Source of the DNA: Glandiceps talaboti
Taxonomy: Eukaryota > Hemichordata > Enteropneusta > Spengelidae
Reading direction: 5' to 3'
Assembly (NCBI RefSeq): GCF_964340395.1
Contig: NC_135549.1
Span: 29,978,832 to 30,042,831, forward strand
DNA length: 64,000 nucleotides
Both the position numbers and the translations under genes were made by a program. Numbering within the stretch: the stretch's first letter is position 1; the number at the start of each line of letters is the position of its first letter. Below, piece after piece: positions 47,516-59,993 of the stretch. A model generated the notes under the pieces. That model did no database searches, had not been told where the DNA came from, and was given only the letters and a program-made list of their open reading frames with translations.

Positions 47516-48391
47516 AATGTACATTCCATTGTTTAAGTTTTTAAGAAGTGAATGAGAACAGACAGATTCCATGCATTTCCATACAGGGAGGGAGGACACT
47601 CGCCATTCCATCAGTTGTTAAATTTTGCAAAGATGCTAATTAGTATTTTCATTCATTACCCATCATGCATTGCTTTCAAATAATGTACATCATTCCGTTG
47701 GTGTACAAACAGAATGACAACGGGGAGCTCGAGATTCCATTCGATCTAGAGCTAGCGGCCAATCGTTATTCGATGAATTATATTTTGCAAAGACGGAATT
47801 CTAGAATGTATTACATTCTATACCCATCATGTATAGTTTCAAATAATGTGCAATAATTGCTTACAAATCTGACTGACAACAGGTAGATTCCTTTTGGATA
47901 TAAGGACAATCGCCATTCCATGGATCACGTTAATAACATTCCATACACGTGACTGCATATCCATCGCTCGAAAAAGGGAAGACAACTGCCATTTTATTAA
48001 TTATATTTGACAAAGCTGCCAACGAAGATTTCATGATCATTAGACATAACATCAATCCATATCCACTATACACCATTTTCAAATAAATTCTATTCTTTTG
48101 GACCTATCATCCATGGGCAAAAGTCAGATATTCGCACGAAATACATTTTTTTTACGTTTTAAACTTGTTTTCAATTGATCTGACATAAGCTAGAAATTTT
48201 GTACGTAATGTACTATTTAATTTAATGCGTTGTTTAGTTATTGTATTATCCCTTTAAATGTTAGCATACTTGTTTGATCACAGACAAGGAAGTGTATGTG
48301 GTTTAATCGAAGAAAAGATGGTTATTACTAAACTGTACTTTACGTGACAAAGCAAACCCATTATCGTTATAGGAGAGAAAGGAGAGAAATG

Positions 48392-48395
<4 letters not shown>
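47516..48395. other. Imperfect local repeats, no gene
   Basis: TACCCATCATGCATTGCTTT + CAAATAATGT near 47658 and TACCCATCATGTATAGTTTC + AAATAATGTG near 47820 are diverged copies. CGCCATTCCAT recurs near 47602 and 47910. No coding signal is seen. Confidence 0.4.
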
Positions 48396-48396
<1 letters not shown>

Positions 48397-48470
<74 letters not shown>

Positions 48471-48490
48471 TTCTTTGTTTGTTTGTCCAG
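48397..48490. repeat. (GT)n(CTGT)n(TTTG)n microsatellite
   Basis: A compound microsatellite ending only a few bases before the SLC16-like stop codon (48494-48496), so it lies at the start of that gene's 3' UTR on the minus strand. Confidence 0.9.
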
Positions 48491-48493
48491 GTA

Positions 48494-51400
48494 CTATATT
48501 TCTTCAATACGAACTGCCACTGGGTTGACACAACCGTCTTCAATCTCAACATTGCCCTCACTTCCTGAACTCGTTTTCACTTTGCATCTTTGTAAAGGTG
48601 GTTCTAATAAGAGCATTGTGAGGCCAGTAACCACCGAACATGAACCATAGAAATAGAAGGAATTGTTGTAATCATTGGTGCTGTCATATATCCAACCTGT
48701 GGGGAAAATGATCAATGAGTGGGGTTAAAATAGATCATGTTGAACGTCAACGGGTTTCAAATATTTCACTATCATTCTCTCTCTTTAAAATTAAACCTTA
48801 TAAAAACCCTCCCTCCACATGATTAAGTTGACTGTCATCGACGAATGAATACCCAATGGACGTCTTAAAGCTTGCTATAATATTTGACATTTGTGAGACT
48901 GCCAACGTCCGTACATACCCTCTATTCCGTGGCACTCTTGCATTGCCTAAACAGCGTTGGCTCGCATTTGAGGCCGTGTCAATGTCTTAAAGCGTCTGAG
49001 CGTTTCTCAACTCCTTCGTTACGTTCAGTGCCAAAGTTAGACTTGCTGCTAGACCTTCGTGCTTTCTTCTGATACGATAAGCGACCGATAAAGACCATCT
49101 TCGATAAAGTGGCCTTCGGTCGCTTGTCGTATCGTTTCGTATCGTATCGTATCGAAATAAAGCCCGAAGGTCCAGCGGATAGATTATGTCAGATTCAGTC
49201 ATGTTGGGAAATTGGTCAACAAGGATTGTGTATTAAAAAAGAACTCTGTGTTTGGTTTATTTGTTTCTGGATAATGACAGCTTTTAACGTTTTGGAAGCG
49301 TGAAGACACTACAGATTTAATATGCTTCGATTTAAGAGACGAACAACAGTGGCATATATAATCCACTTGATTTATGAACTTTTGTTCATCGACAGTACTT
49401 CTGGGGGTGACGTGGTGAACTGTGGTTTATTCACAGGGAAAAGGACAAATACTCAATTTTGTTCTCGCGATTTTCCGGATTTCTAATATTATTTTCTGTA
49501 TATTTCAAATGAAGTTTTAATACTGTTTCCTCTCACTGTTTTTTTTTTCTATTTCCTACCCGATATCACCGTCTTATCTAAGTTTATCAGCTTTGCATTA
49601 ATTAGTAGCTTGTTAATTCAAGAACAAACTCACTATTTGCCCAAATTAACGCATTATGCCGTGAGTGTAAACATCCACTGATCCGACTAATGTAACTAAT
49701 CTAACACGTGTTACCTCCATTAGTCGGATCAGTGGATGTTTACACTTACTGGTACTGCACAATGTTAATTGAGTTTGTTCTAGGATTAGCAATCTGCTAA
49801 TTAATGCAAAGTTAGGAAACTCAGTCGAAAATAGTGGTGGTGGTGGTGGTGGTGGTTGTGGTGGTGGGGGGGGGGGTGAGAGGAAACAATATTTAAAACT
49901 TTATTTGAATGTGTGCGAGTACAAAATTGATTATTTGTCCTTTATCCTATGGTTTGTTCAATGGCGAAGTACGACATGTAGATGCATCATGTCATTATTA
50001 TAACATTGCAGTGGTAATCACTATGTTCCTATTTATAATATTCACAGATGTTGGTCACGTGCACGATCTTGATTAATTACAGTAAACAATTCAGTTCGAT
50101 ACCCTACGAGAAATTTTCATTCAGTTAATTTTTTGGCAACAAAGTTCACAAAAAAGAAAAGAAATAAGAACTAACAAAACATACCATGTAGATAAATAAG
50201 TTGTGATCTGTTTTTTCTTTGATATTAACATGTTAAGACATTATTTTACTTGCGGTTTATACATGTATAGTAATGCATTATTACGTACCAGATATTGGTG
50301 GGCCGATCAATGCTCCAACACTGCCTAAAGGAGAAGAAATAGCCATGCCTGCTGTCAAATTACTAGAACCAACAATATCTCTGATTGAGCTTGAAAACAA
50401 GGTGAAGAATATGCCCGAGAATAGTCCAATCAAGGCGGCGTAGGTACAGTATGTGACGTACGAGTCAGCTAAAGGGCTCAATAGATGTGTTATTCCTGTG
50501 AAGGCAAATGCCATGCCACAAAGTCTTAAACTTGTTAGTGAAGGACCAAACAAATGTAAAACAACAGGTGTAACTAACCTCCCCGTCAGCCCCACAGCGC
50601 TCATAATGGATACAATTAAGGCAATTTCACCTGCAGAAGCAAGACTCTGTGATTTTGCACGAGCAATCATGTGTGCTGGCACGCCCACAAAAGCCACTCC
50701 AAACCCAAGCAGAAAGGCAAATGGCATTAGTGCAAAAGTTGGGTATCGGCTGAACAGACCACAATCACAGACTTCTATAACCTTTCGCAAAGCAGACGTT
50801 TCATCAACAGAGTTGTTTTGTGTCTCAGTTACATCAGGCAAGATTTCGTCGACACTTTGATGTCCTGTCATTTCAACGCTTCTCTTATCCGTTTGGATAT
50901 CTAGTGGTCTGAAGAATGCTCCGCATACACACAAGTTTGCGTTAATGGCAGCAAATACGATAAAGGCTCCTCTCCATCCATACATATCAATCAGTAGTTG
51001 CCATAGTGGACTGAATATGAAACTTCCTGTACCACCACCACACACGGTCAAGGCATTAGCTGTGGCATATCGCTTCTTCATGTAGACAGCAATTATTCCA
51101 AGTTGTGGGGACAAAATAAGACCATAACCACATCCTGTATATTAAAACAATACAATTTCATAATAAACCAATTGAAACAAATGTCAGGTGCAGCCAACGA
51201 AGCTGTTCGTGCAAAAAGCTGTTCGTACACGATTTTTCAGTGGGCGGACAGTTTCCAAGTTTGGCCAGAGGGAGGGCAAAATGGCCTGGTATTTCAGCAG
51301 GCAACATATATTTCAGCTGTAAGATATGGGGAAAGGGGATGGCAAGGCAGTGGGCAATATTTTTTCAGGAAGTTTAGTGAACATATTTTACTCTCTTTTT

Positions 51401-53638
51401 TTTTTACAATATTCACAAGATGTAAATTAATTTTGTAATAAAATAATTAATTTTTGACCACGTCATGTGTCATCGAAACTGGCGAGGCAGTGCATTGAGA
51501 TTGCAGCACAATCTAATATGTCAACCGACAACTGTCAATACCTATATAGAAGGAGAAACTGTTTTGTTGTGAGTATATCAAATAGCACCTCGGGGAGCTG
51601 GCAGTAGGCACGCAAATCTGGCGGGAGGACAGGTCGTGTAATGTCGCAGTGAGAGGGCAGATACGAATAGCTTTCACTTTCCTCTCCAATCTTGAATCAA
51701 ACGTAAAATTATGTAAAAAGCGTTTATTAGCTATGTTTTAACTTTCTGTTATAATTTCACTCGTTGGCTGCACCTGCAATGTATATGACAACTGTGTGGG
51801 GACAGGGGTTAAAGACAACACAATTTGTACATTAAGTGGAGGAATAATTTTAAGTTTTTTGACAAATTCTATTTAAACCAATCTCGAATAACTTAAATGA
51901 ATATGATTACATAAACTCAACACTCACCTACCAATCCTCCAAAACTGAAGTAGATAAACTCAAGACTTGGTGCAAAAGCAGTCAGTAGAAATCCAATAGA
52001 AGACACTAGACCTCCAAGTATTACTGTGCCTCTATATCCTATTTTCTTCACTAATATATTAGCAATAGGACCTGGACGTTAATATAAATGAGAGCTTATA
52101 TAATCTTGTATTAAGTAGATATGTTTAAGGTCAATTAAATCTATTTAAATCATCATAACAGGAGATTTCGTCTCAGATTGCAAATGCTATTAATTCAATT
52201 CTCAATTCAATAAATTATTTCAAAACATTAAGGCCACAGGCCCAAAGAGCAAATATGTTACAAACGTTTCAGTTCATAGACGGAGATTAAACTCTAGTTT
52301 TCATTGCAAAATAAATAAATGAAGCTAATTTATGAAATAGATTACGTTATCAAAATTCAAAAATAAGATGAACTTATGTTAGGAAGGGTTTAAACAGAAC
52401 CACCTAGCTTGGCGACAATTCATTTCAAAGGTCCTTACATGAATATTGGGGACAGATTTTGTAGAGCATGTTGAGAGGAACGAAATCTTGACAATGCTGT
52501 TCTGAATTTAAATTTTTTAGCACAGCTGAAATATCTCTCTCGTTCAAATGTTAGATATAACGAAATACAGAACAGACACTGTGTAATGGATGTTTGTGTG
52601 TTATATTTATTGTCTATTTCAACATGAAATTGAAGCTTGTGATCAGTCTCACTGATATTGATACATTGTTTATTTAGCATTTGTAAACTAACACAAAATG
52701 TCCTGTAATTTACATTATTAGCAATTTTCTTAAGTCATATCCTCTCAAGTCAGAGCTTATTTTTTTCCAGTTGACGCAACATACAGATGCCGTAAAGAGG
52801 CCTGTGGTTTTACGACATTCTTACTTCAGGGTTCACTGTGATCTTCCATCCTTAACTATTTCTTACTAATATGGTATATAGTAACAAATCATTTCCCCAA
52901 GATACTTTAGGGGATAGCTATTTTCTGAGATCACAGAGAGACGAATCGTAGTCGATTTCCTCATATTCACAATGGGGGGAAATGTGGTATGTAATGTTTG
53001 TGTATGTGGTATATACAATGGCCAGTCATACTGTACGGTAAAATAAAGATCATTTATTTGTGCAAGAAATGAGTTCCCTTTGTCATGTAATATCATGCGA
53101 TTAATATATTACATAAATGATGAAAATTAATTTTTCATGCAAGCGAAACTAATTTCTTGCAAAAAGAAATTATGTGTGTCAGAATTTGTACTCTGTCTAT
53201 ACTTTTACATTCATGCTATTTTAGGTAAAATTCAGTTTGTACAGGATCGAAATGTCTTATGTGGAGTCGCAAGTAAGGAACAAGTCAAGCACTCGAGCAA
53301 ATATCCAATATATTTTTGGCAATCACTTATCATGGGATCTGTCACATTATTGCCAGTCAGAAAAGCTACATTCCTTCATTTTAGAAAAAGTGCGGAGGGC
53401 TATCGCAATTTGTAACATATCATGTTAACCCAACCTCCAGTGATTGGTTTAGATCGTGTCACGTGGAGTGGACTTGTGTCTCGTAGTCACCTCAATTTGC
53501 ATTCAGAGAACACTATTTGTTTTCTACTTTTCCTAGGGCACTGTTAATGTAGCACGGGAGTCCTATCGGTGATTTGACAATGGAAAGAATAGAAATGCCT
53601 GAGAATGCATTGTGACGTGTTATGACACACACAGACAC

Positions 53639-53713
<75 letters not shown>

Positions 53714-54460
53714 CTGACTCCACATTTTCCTTCGTGCTGATGTGTAGCCATTATCAGCCTCGGAAAATAGCTGCAGCATAACATACCTGAGAGTAATAGA
53801 CAACAACTAGTGCCTTCATAGCCAGACAATAAGTGTAATTTATTCATAGGAATGGTTCTTAAACGACAAAGTGGAGATTGATTTGTGCTCTGATGATTAA
53901 TTGTGGTATAACGGGGACAATCCCATACCATGACTAGTATGACCTAATTAATGTCAAGTTTTGTTAGTCATCCTCTTTGTGTGAATTCGAAGGCTAGGGA
54001 GTTGCCAACAATGAAATACCACAACCGTCTTTGGTTGAAAGCTAGAGATAAACATATATTTGTAATATTCATAGATTATGACCCATTTTGCATGTCACGA
54101 ACCATATCAAAATATATGCCAAGTTGTTTCATACTGGTTGGTATAAGAAGTTATCCAATGTAAGGGCCTATGTAACTTCTTTCACTGAACAGTGAGTAAT
54201 AGTGACACATAAATTATATATACATTACCAAAGCCCATTTCTATGCACAGTAATATGGATAGAATCCATGATGTGTGAGCTGACCCTGTGTTGAAGTAAG
54301 TTTGCAGTTTTACGATGACTGGTCCAAGGGACTGATATATGCCGAAGGTGAACATACAACACACATGGCATCCTAAGACCACCAACCAGCAGTAAATGCT
54401 ACCATCTTGTACCTTTGTTTTACGCTCATTGCTCTCCATGTCCTCTAGAGATGTAGGCAT
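48494..54460 (-). CDS. Monocarboxylate-transporter-like protein (SLC16 family, MFS)
   Basis: An integral plasma-membrane carrier of the major facilitator superfamily. Coding exons in order: 54229-54460, 51928-52071, 50289-51134 and 48494-48696 (TAG). Phases join to 474 codons, the usual size for SLC16. The start is placed at ATG 54458-54460 (MPTSLEDMESNERKTKVQDG), because a TAG lies upstream in frame; a 5' non-coding exon is likely. The first SLC16 signature appears as DGSIYCWLVVLG. The second is at the TM4-TM5 loop, VYMKKRYATANALTVCGGGT. The 144-bp second exon (TM3-4) is a size commonly seen in this family. A charged loop of about 60 residues separates the two six-helix halves. The C-terminal half includes GLFSGIFFTLFSSSIRDIVG, PLGSVGALIGPPISGWIYD and the final helix. 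Substrate cannot be told; the orphan members (MCT9, 12, 13, 14 type) are as likely as lactate carriers. Confidence 0.9.
49436..49955. repeat. Large imperfect palindrome (foldback) in SLC16-like intron 3
   Basis: GTGTAAACATCCACTGATCC + GACTAATG at 49665-49692 is perfectly inverted at 49718-49745 (28 bp). Complementarity continues outward with gaps: GAACAAACTC/GAGTTTGTTC, CTTTGCATTAATTAG/CTAATTAATGCAAAG, GTTTCCTCTCAC/GTGAGAGGAAAC, and GGACAAATACTCAATTTTGT against ACAAAATTGATTATTTGTCC. The whole unit is about 520 bp and lacks coding capacity, like a foldback MITE. A (GGT)n and G-tract sits in the right arm. Confidence 0.8.
53618..53711. repeat. (CAGA)n(CA)n microsatellite
   Basis: Compound repeat in SLC16-like intron 1 between coding exons 1 and 2. 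Confidence 0.9.
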
Positions 54461-56210
54461 GTAGCTACTATTAAAACGTGTCAAAAAAGTCTAATTCCAC
54501 TGTTTTGGACAAACAACGAAGCGAACACATTCAACTTGCAGTGACCCGTTACAATCCTGGTGGCGTATTATAGCATTTAACAATGCAGACTCAAGACATG
54601 GAATCACACAATGAAGTAAGACCTTTGAACTTATGCAACTGATGAAAGGTCAGTAACTTAAGAATTTATTTGTCAAACTTTATTCAAAGAGGGTAGCCCA
54701 GTTGGCCGTGGCCAGTCTTCCCTGGGAACCTCTAAATATAAATAGTACAAAAACAAAAGAAACAAAATACAAACTATACAATAAGGACATAATCTAAACA
54801 GCAAAAGTGTCTAAAAGTTTGTCATAAAATATTGGTGGCAGTCACGTGTGAAGGAAGACAACAATGTTCTGTTTCTTACTTCATGTGGTAATGTATTCCA
54901 AGTATTTGCACCAGAAAACAAAACTTTGCTTACAAAATTCAAATCTAGGTCGAGGTACTAACAAGGCATTGTTTTTGCTCGACTGGTTCTATAATTATGA
55001 CAGTTGTGAACATATTTTAAAATATGAGTTAAAATACTCAGGACAGAGGCTGTTTTAGACACTTAAAGGTAAAAACAGACTTATTAAAAGCTACTCTCTG
55101 GGAGATTGGTAATGTATTTATAGCTGTGGGCGAGTCTCTGTCAGTGTCCAAAATACATCATACGGGTCTTTTCTGTAGTCTGTGTAATTTTCCACGAAGG
55201 CTTTCATTACGCCCGCCTCAGATAGTGTTACAAAGTCTATAGATGGGGACTATATAACTTTTGTAAAACAACATATCAAGTCTTAGAACCCTAACATATA
55301 TACTAAAAATTAATCTGATTCCAAATGCCTGATACCACAACCTTAGAAATTGTTCTTTATATGTCTCTTAACCAGTAAATGCAAAGATGACGTTGTAAAA
55401 TTGCATTATAAGAGTTAAACTTGGCGATCAGCGGCGACCCGAGCTGCCATGAATTTGCAGTTATACTGCCTATTGTTCTCCCTTTAGGGGATTATGACGT
55501 CATAGAGAGTGCACCGGTTCATGTCAGTTCATAGAAAGCAATGCAATGGCAGACAATAGTAATTCTGACTTTGATACTCGTCAGAATTAATCTCAGAGTG
55601 ATAAATCTTCTTTCAATGACGATTTTACCATGTTTGATAGATTGATCTTGCTTTTTATGTAGGTGTCATATCCAATGATATTAGCAACAATAGTGAAAAT
55701 GCTAGTGGTGTTGGAGAGTATACCAGTGAGGTTCAAGTTGATTGCCAATTTGACCCTCGATAACACTAGGAGCTCAACTACTGTTACAAGTTGATATAAC
55801 ATGCCTCTAATGATAGCTACAATGTATTGACTCAGCAAATAATAATTCGACGATTGTTGATTTTTTCCAGTCCCAAAAGTTGATTGCTCGTAAAGTTCAG
55901 TGGTTTTGCGATGCAGGTCTTTGACTTCCTTGGCGAGACAAAAAATGAAGCCGACCTAATCTTGTTGCCTATAGAACGTTGTATATGAAATGAGAGTGAC
56001 CTGTAAATGTTTCAGTTTTCGTTCTAGTCTTGTATATCACATGTTTGGCCACAGGGAGCTCAGGCTCAGTTAGTTTTGTTTACAAATGCAAACAAACAAG
56101 TAAACAAACAAACAAAACACAGACAAATAAGTAAATAAACAAGTAAACAAACAAACAAACAGGCAGACAAACAAACAAAAACAAACAAACAATAAACCGA
56201 TAAATGAGGA
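54461..56210. other. Upstream of the SLC16-like gene: repeat-like DNA, no clear gene
   Basis: The 5' end of the SLC16-like transcript is expected here but no exon can be placed. 54655-55330 has the look of a degraded retroelement (for example GGTAGCCCAGTTGGCCGTGG and GTAATGTATTCCAAGTATTT) without a readable domain. A TTATGACGTCATAGAG block at about 55493-55508 contains a perfect CRE (TGACGTCA). A short ATG frame after it (MADNSNSDFD) soon stops. 56084-56200 is an (AAAC)n-like tract directly before the LTR. Confidence 0.4.
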
Positions 56211-57118
56211 TGTCATGAACACAAGTTCTCCTCACTTTGAACTAATTCGACCTATAATTATGGCGCCCTCAAACACACTTTGATCCTATTTAGATTCTTT
56301 CGTTTTACTGTTACGTAACAGAGTTATTTAGTTTACTTGGGAGAGACAAAGGCCTTTTAACTTGAACACGGACCATTTCACGCTCGATCGAAGCAGGACT
56401 TAGAGCCCCAACCACAGGGAACCCAGGAACCGAGACAAACAAATAAACAAACAAACAAACAAACAAACAAACAAATGAATGAATGAACAAGTATAGGAAC
56501 AAATAAAATAATTAAATAAACCAGCAAATAAACAGATACTCATGGAGGTATACTAGATATGGTTTTTTCCTATACCATCACTACAAAAAACATGGTTTTT
56601 GTAGTGATGGTATAGGAAAAAACTATATCTAGTATATATCCATATCTAGTACACGGTTTTTGTAGTGATGGTATAGGAAAAAACCATATATAGTATACCT
56701 CTATGAGTATCTGTTTATTTGCTGGTTTATTTAATTATTTTATTTGTTCCTATACTTGTTCATTCATTCATTCATTCATTCATTCATTCATTCATTCATT
56801 CATTCATTTATTTATTTATTTATTTATTTATTTGTTTGTTTGTTTGTTTGTTTGTTTGTTTGTTTGTTTGTTTGTTTGTTTGTTTGTTTGTGAATGTGAC
56901 ATTATACAAGAAGAAGATTTATCCAGTATTTATCACCTTGTATGAGATTTAAGTCAAGTTCTTACACGAAGTTCACCTTCAAGGCATTTTATTGACTCTG
57001 TATTTCCTATGTATTTCTTATACAGTTTCACCGCTTCTTGAATTAAACCAGTCTAATCTAACGCACTTGGGGTTGGTTGTTTCTTGGAGTGGTTGACACT
57101 TAGCGGGTACATAAGGCA
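56211..57118 (+). repeat. 5' LTR, interrupted by a foldback insertion
   Basis: Matches the 3' LTR from TGTCATGAAC to GAGCCCCAAC (56211-56412) and again from 56891 (TGAATGTGACATTATACAAG) onward. Between these the 43 bp found in the 3' LTR (63809-63851, containing TATAAAG) are missing and 478 bp of other DNA take their place. The 3' border is uncertain; the end at AAGGCA (57118), just before the putative primer-binding site, is a guess. Confidence 0.75.
56413..56890. repeat. Foldback insertion inside the 5' LTR
   Basis: Two arms of about 105 bp, 56485-56588 and 56657-56761, are inverted copies (GAACAAGTATAGGAACAAAT... against ...ATTTGTTCCTATACTTGTTC). They are flanked by complementary microsatellites: (AAAC)n(AATG)n on the left and (CATT)n(TTTA)n(TTTG)n on the right. 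A third copy of the TTTTTGTAGTGATGGTATAG block lies in the centre. Confidence 0.9.
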
Positions 57119-57219
57119 ATTTGGACCCCGCGATAGTGAAAATCGTGGCTAACCAGTGAAAAGCATTGGAAAACTAGTGAACATCGAAGTGGAAAGCACT
57201 GGTAACAAAGGACTTCACA

Positions 57220-57846
57220 GTGGGAGCTCACAGCACAGTGGAGATAGAAGGTACATACCACACATACCGTACCACTCCTTGTATTTGCACAGGGCAAATA
57301 CACAAGACTGAAGGCACAGGAAACTGGAGATTACTCACCATAGCAACCCAACCAGAGTCAACTAAAGCAGAACCAGCTGATCAACAGACTTCTGAAGATC
57401 CAAAACAAGGTACACCAAATCTCACTTCCTCTACTGACTCTACTGAGATGCATACTGAGACAGATTTGACAGTTCCAAGTGAGGAGCGCCCTCATTGGCA
57501 AGGAACACTAACACCTCAAGATCTTGCAAAAGCAACACTGATAGAAACTCAGAAGTTTTCATCACTATGGGACAGAGCAAGAGGCACCCTTTTAAGGCTA
57601 CATACGTCACCAACTATAACTGACGATGACATCAGACAAGTAAAGCACTTTTCTGAAGAATATATGATTGCTTGGGATAATCTCAAAACGTTATATAATC
57701 TGGATGAATCAAAAGCAGGACAACAGGATGCAGAATTAATGGAATCTAGATTCCATAAGAATAGGACAATGATACATGGTGAACTCATGAAGATAACAGC
57801 TAGACAAATTGCTAGCGTTCCCCTTTTTACTCACAAAGGAGAGAAA

Positions 57847-57933
<87 letters not shown>

Positions 57934-58389
57934 GAGGAAGAGGAAGAGGAGGAGAAGAAAGAGGAAGCACCATTAACCAAGGCACCACCATCTATAACAT
58001 CATCAAGGCATAGCACACTCAAAGCTCGCATTATGGCTGAAGCAGCATCAGCAAGACAGGATGCTGAAATTGAGAAAACGATCGCAACTAAGGAAGCAGA
58101 GTATCAAAAACAACGTGCAATTCAGGAAGCTGAACACAATGCTACACTGAGGATACTGCAGGCAGAAAGGAAGGCAGCCAGCGCTGAAGCATCAGCACAG
58201 ATTTACCAACAAGTACTGGATGAAGAGATTAGTGGAATTAACTTCACATCACCAGAACAAACTTCGAATGACCATGCTGTACGTTTCTGCAACAAAACAG
58301 AACGGAAACAACTTAACGCACAAGCATCACCATTTCTCCATAACCCATCACCTCCAACTCAGGCAAGTACGCCCTCTCCAGTCGAATGA
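57220..58389 (+). pseudogene. BEL/Pao gag N-terminal region with poly-Asp expansion
   Basis: A 389-codon frame closed by an in-frame TGA (58387-58389); the family frame continues beyond it. The true start may be 57220 or a later ATG (57448). The N-terminal part is polar. A helical segment (LWDRARGTLLRL...QVKHFSEEYMIAWDNL) follows. Then comes a GAT microsatellite coding for about 30 Asp residues in a row, then Glu/Lys, at 57849-57965. A coiled coil rich in Ala, Glu and Gln (about 58030-58210) completes the usual gag-type order. Confidence 0.85.
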
Positions 58390-59993
58390 GTAACTACGTA
58401 TCCGGCTACAACATACACTGCCAGTCCACGACATCAATTCAACACACCAGTGAGTTATATGGCACCAACAGCACTACCCACTGAGTATATTCAACTACTG
58501 GCCCGTCAACGGCTCCCAGTACAAGAACCCGAAGTCTATTCAGGTGATCCCATCATGTTTCTACCCCTGGAAAAGATCCTTCGAGTCTATGGTACAGGCA
58601 GCGTGTGTTCCAACAGCAGAGAAATTATCATTCCTGAGTAAATATACAAAGTGAGAACCAAAGACCCTGATTGACAGATATCGTTTAAGATATGTGAAGG
58701 ATGTTGAAACAGCATACCAAGAAGCCTGGAAAGAATTAGAAGAGAGATTCGGCAACCCTGCAGTCATCACCTCAGTAATCATACAGAGGCTTACTTCTTT
58801 CGCCAAGTTCAGAGCCGATGACAACCTGAAGCTCCTCGAACTAGCAGACTTGTGTATTGACACTGTAGCACACATGGAAGAACTACCACACCTCATCACA
58901 CTTGACACACCTCATGGCATGAACCCAATCGTGGAGAAGTTGCCAGCCTTTATTTTAAACAAATGGAGAGAGAAAGTATCAGTCTATAAACAGAGCCGCA
59001 AACAATTCCCACCATTCAGCTACTTCACCAGATTCCTGAAAGACATAGCAAGAACCCAGAACGACCCTGACATCCCAAAACTAAGCAGCTCAAATACTTC
59101 ATCAGACAGGTCAAGAACCAGCCAACAACAACAAACCACGACACGCATACGTGCTACAAAAACATTAGATGATGGCAAGAAATGTCAGTTCCATGATGCT
59201 CCAGGCCATGACTTGACTGAGTGCAAGGCATTCGCAAAACTACCAATATCAGAAAGAATCAATTTGTGTAAGAAGAAGGGACTGTGCTTCAAATGTACAC
59301 AGAAACATTTCGCAAAGGACTGCACCACTAAACTTGAATGCACTGTGTGTAAAAGCAACAAACACTTGACATGCCTCCACTCCACACCAGAAGAAAGAGC
59401 TAAACAGCAAGAACACAACGTAAAGGTTGACAAGAGCAAAACAAAAGTTGAAGACAAACAGGAAGCCACTACAAAGTGCACAAAGCTCGCCAAGTGTCCA
59501 GTAGGACGATCATGTAGAAAGATAGTGCTCGCAAAAGTCTACAAACAAGGCAAGCCGACAGACTACATAGAAACCTATGTTGTAATAGATGACCAATCAA
59601 ATGCCTGGATGGGGGATACCCAACTCTTCGATGCACTGAAGATAAACGGCCCCAAGCTAGAATATGAACTCTCAACATGCAGCAGCAAAGAACTTAAAAG
59701 GGGAAGACGTGGCAACAATCTTATCCTCGAAGCAATGAACGGTAAGAAGAGGTTCCCACTCCCCATTGTACTTGAGAATGACAACATTCCAAGCGACAAG
59801 AATGAAATACCAACACCAGAAGTATGCAAGGCTTTCAACCACCAGAAACCCATCGCAGACAAAGTTCCAGAACTGAGAGAAGATATAGGAATCCATCTCC
59901 TCATTGGCCGAAACTGTCCAGAACCTCTAAAAGTCAGAGAAACAAGAAATGGACCAATCAACTCGCCTGGGCTCAACGCACCGACCTAGGGTG
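58390..59993 (+). pseudogene. BEL/Pao gag C-terminus and protease region, broken
   Basis: Continues in the gag frame through EPEVYSGDPIMF. It then shifts frame by about one base near 58560, and a TGA at 58652-58654 lies in the new frame. From 58694 the frame is open for 431 codons: an AYQEAWKELEERFG segment (DUF1759 type), zinc knuckles (CFKCTQKHFAKDC; CTVCKSNKHLTC) and an aspartic-protease-like YVVIDDQSNAWMG (DUF1758 type), then HLLIGRNCPEPL. A one-base loss near 59966 ends it at TAG 59987-59989. Confidence 0.85.

Noticed and set aside
49040-49160. CGATAAGCGACCGA...TCGGTCGCTTGTCG as a tRNA or structured RNA gene
   Set aside because: Only one short hairpin beside a (TCGTA)n repeat; no cloverleaf or Pol III boxes could be drawn.
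50453-50860. 135-codon plus-strand frame
   Set aside because: Antisense shadow of the large SLC16-like exon.
56311-56952. Frames rich in FVCLF or SFIHSF repeats
   Set aside because: Translations of (TTTG)n and (CATT)n tracts in the foldback insertion.
57831-58031. Minus-strand poly-Ser frame
   Set aside because: Complement of the GAT repeat in the gag-like frame.
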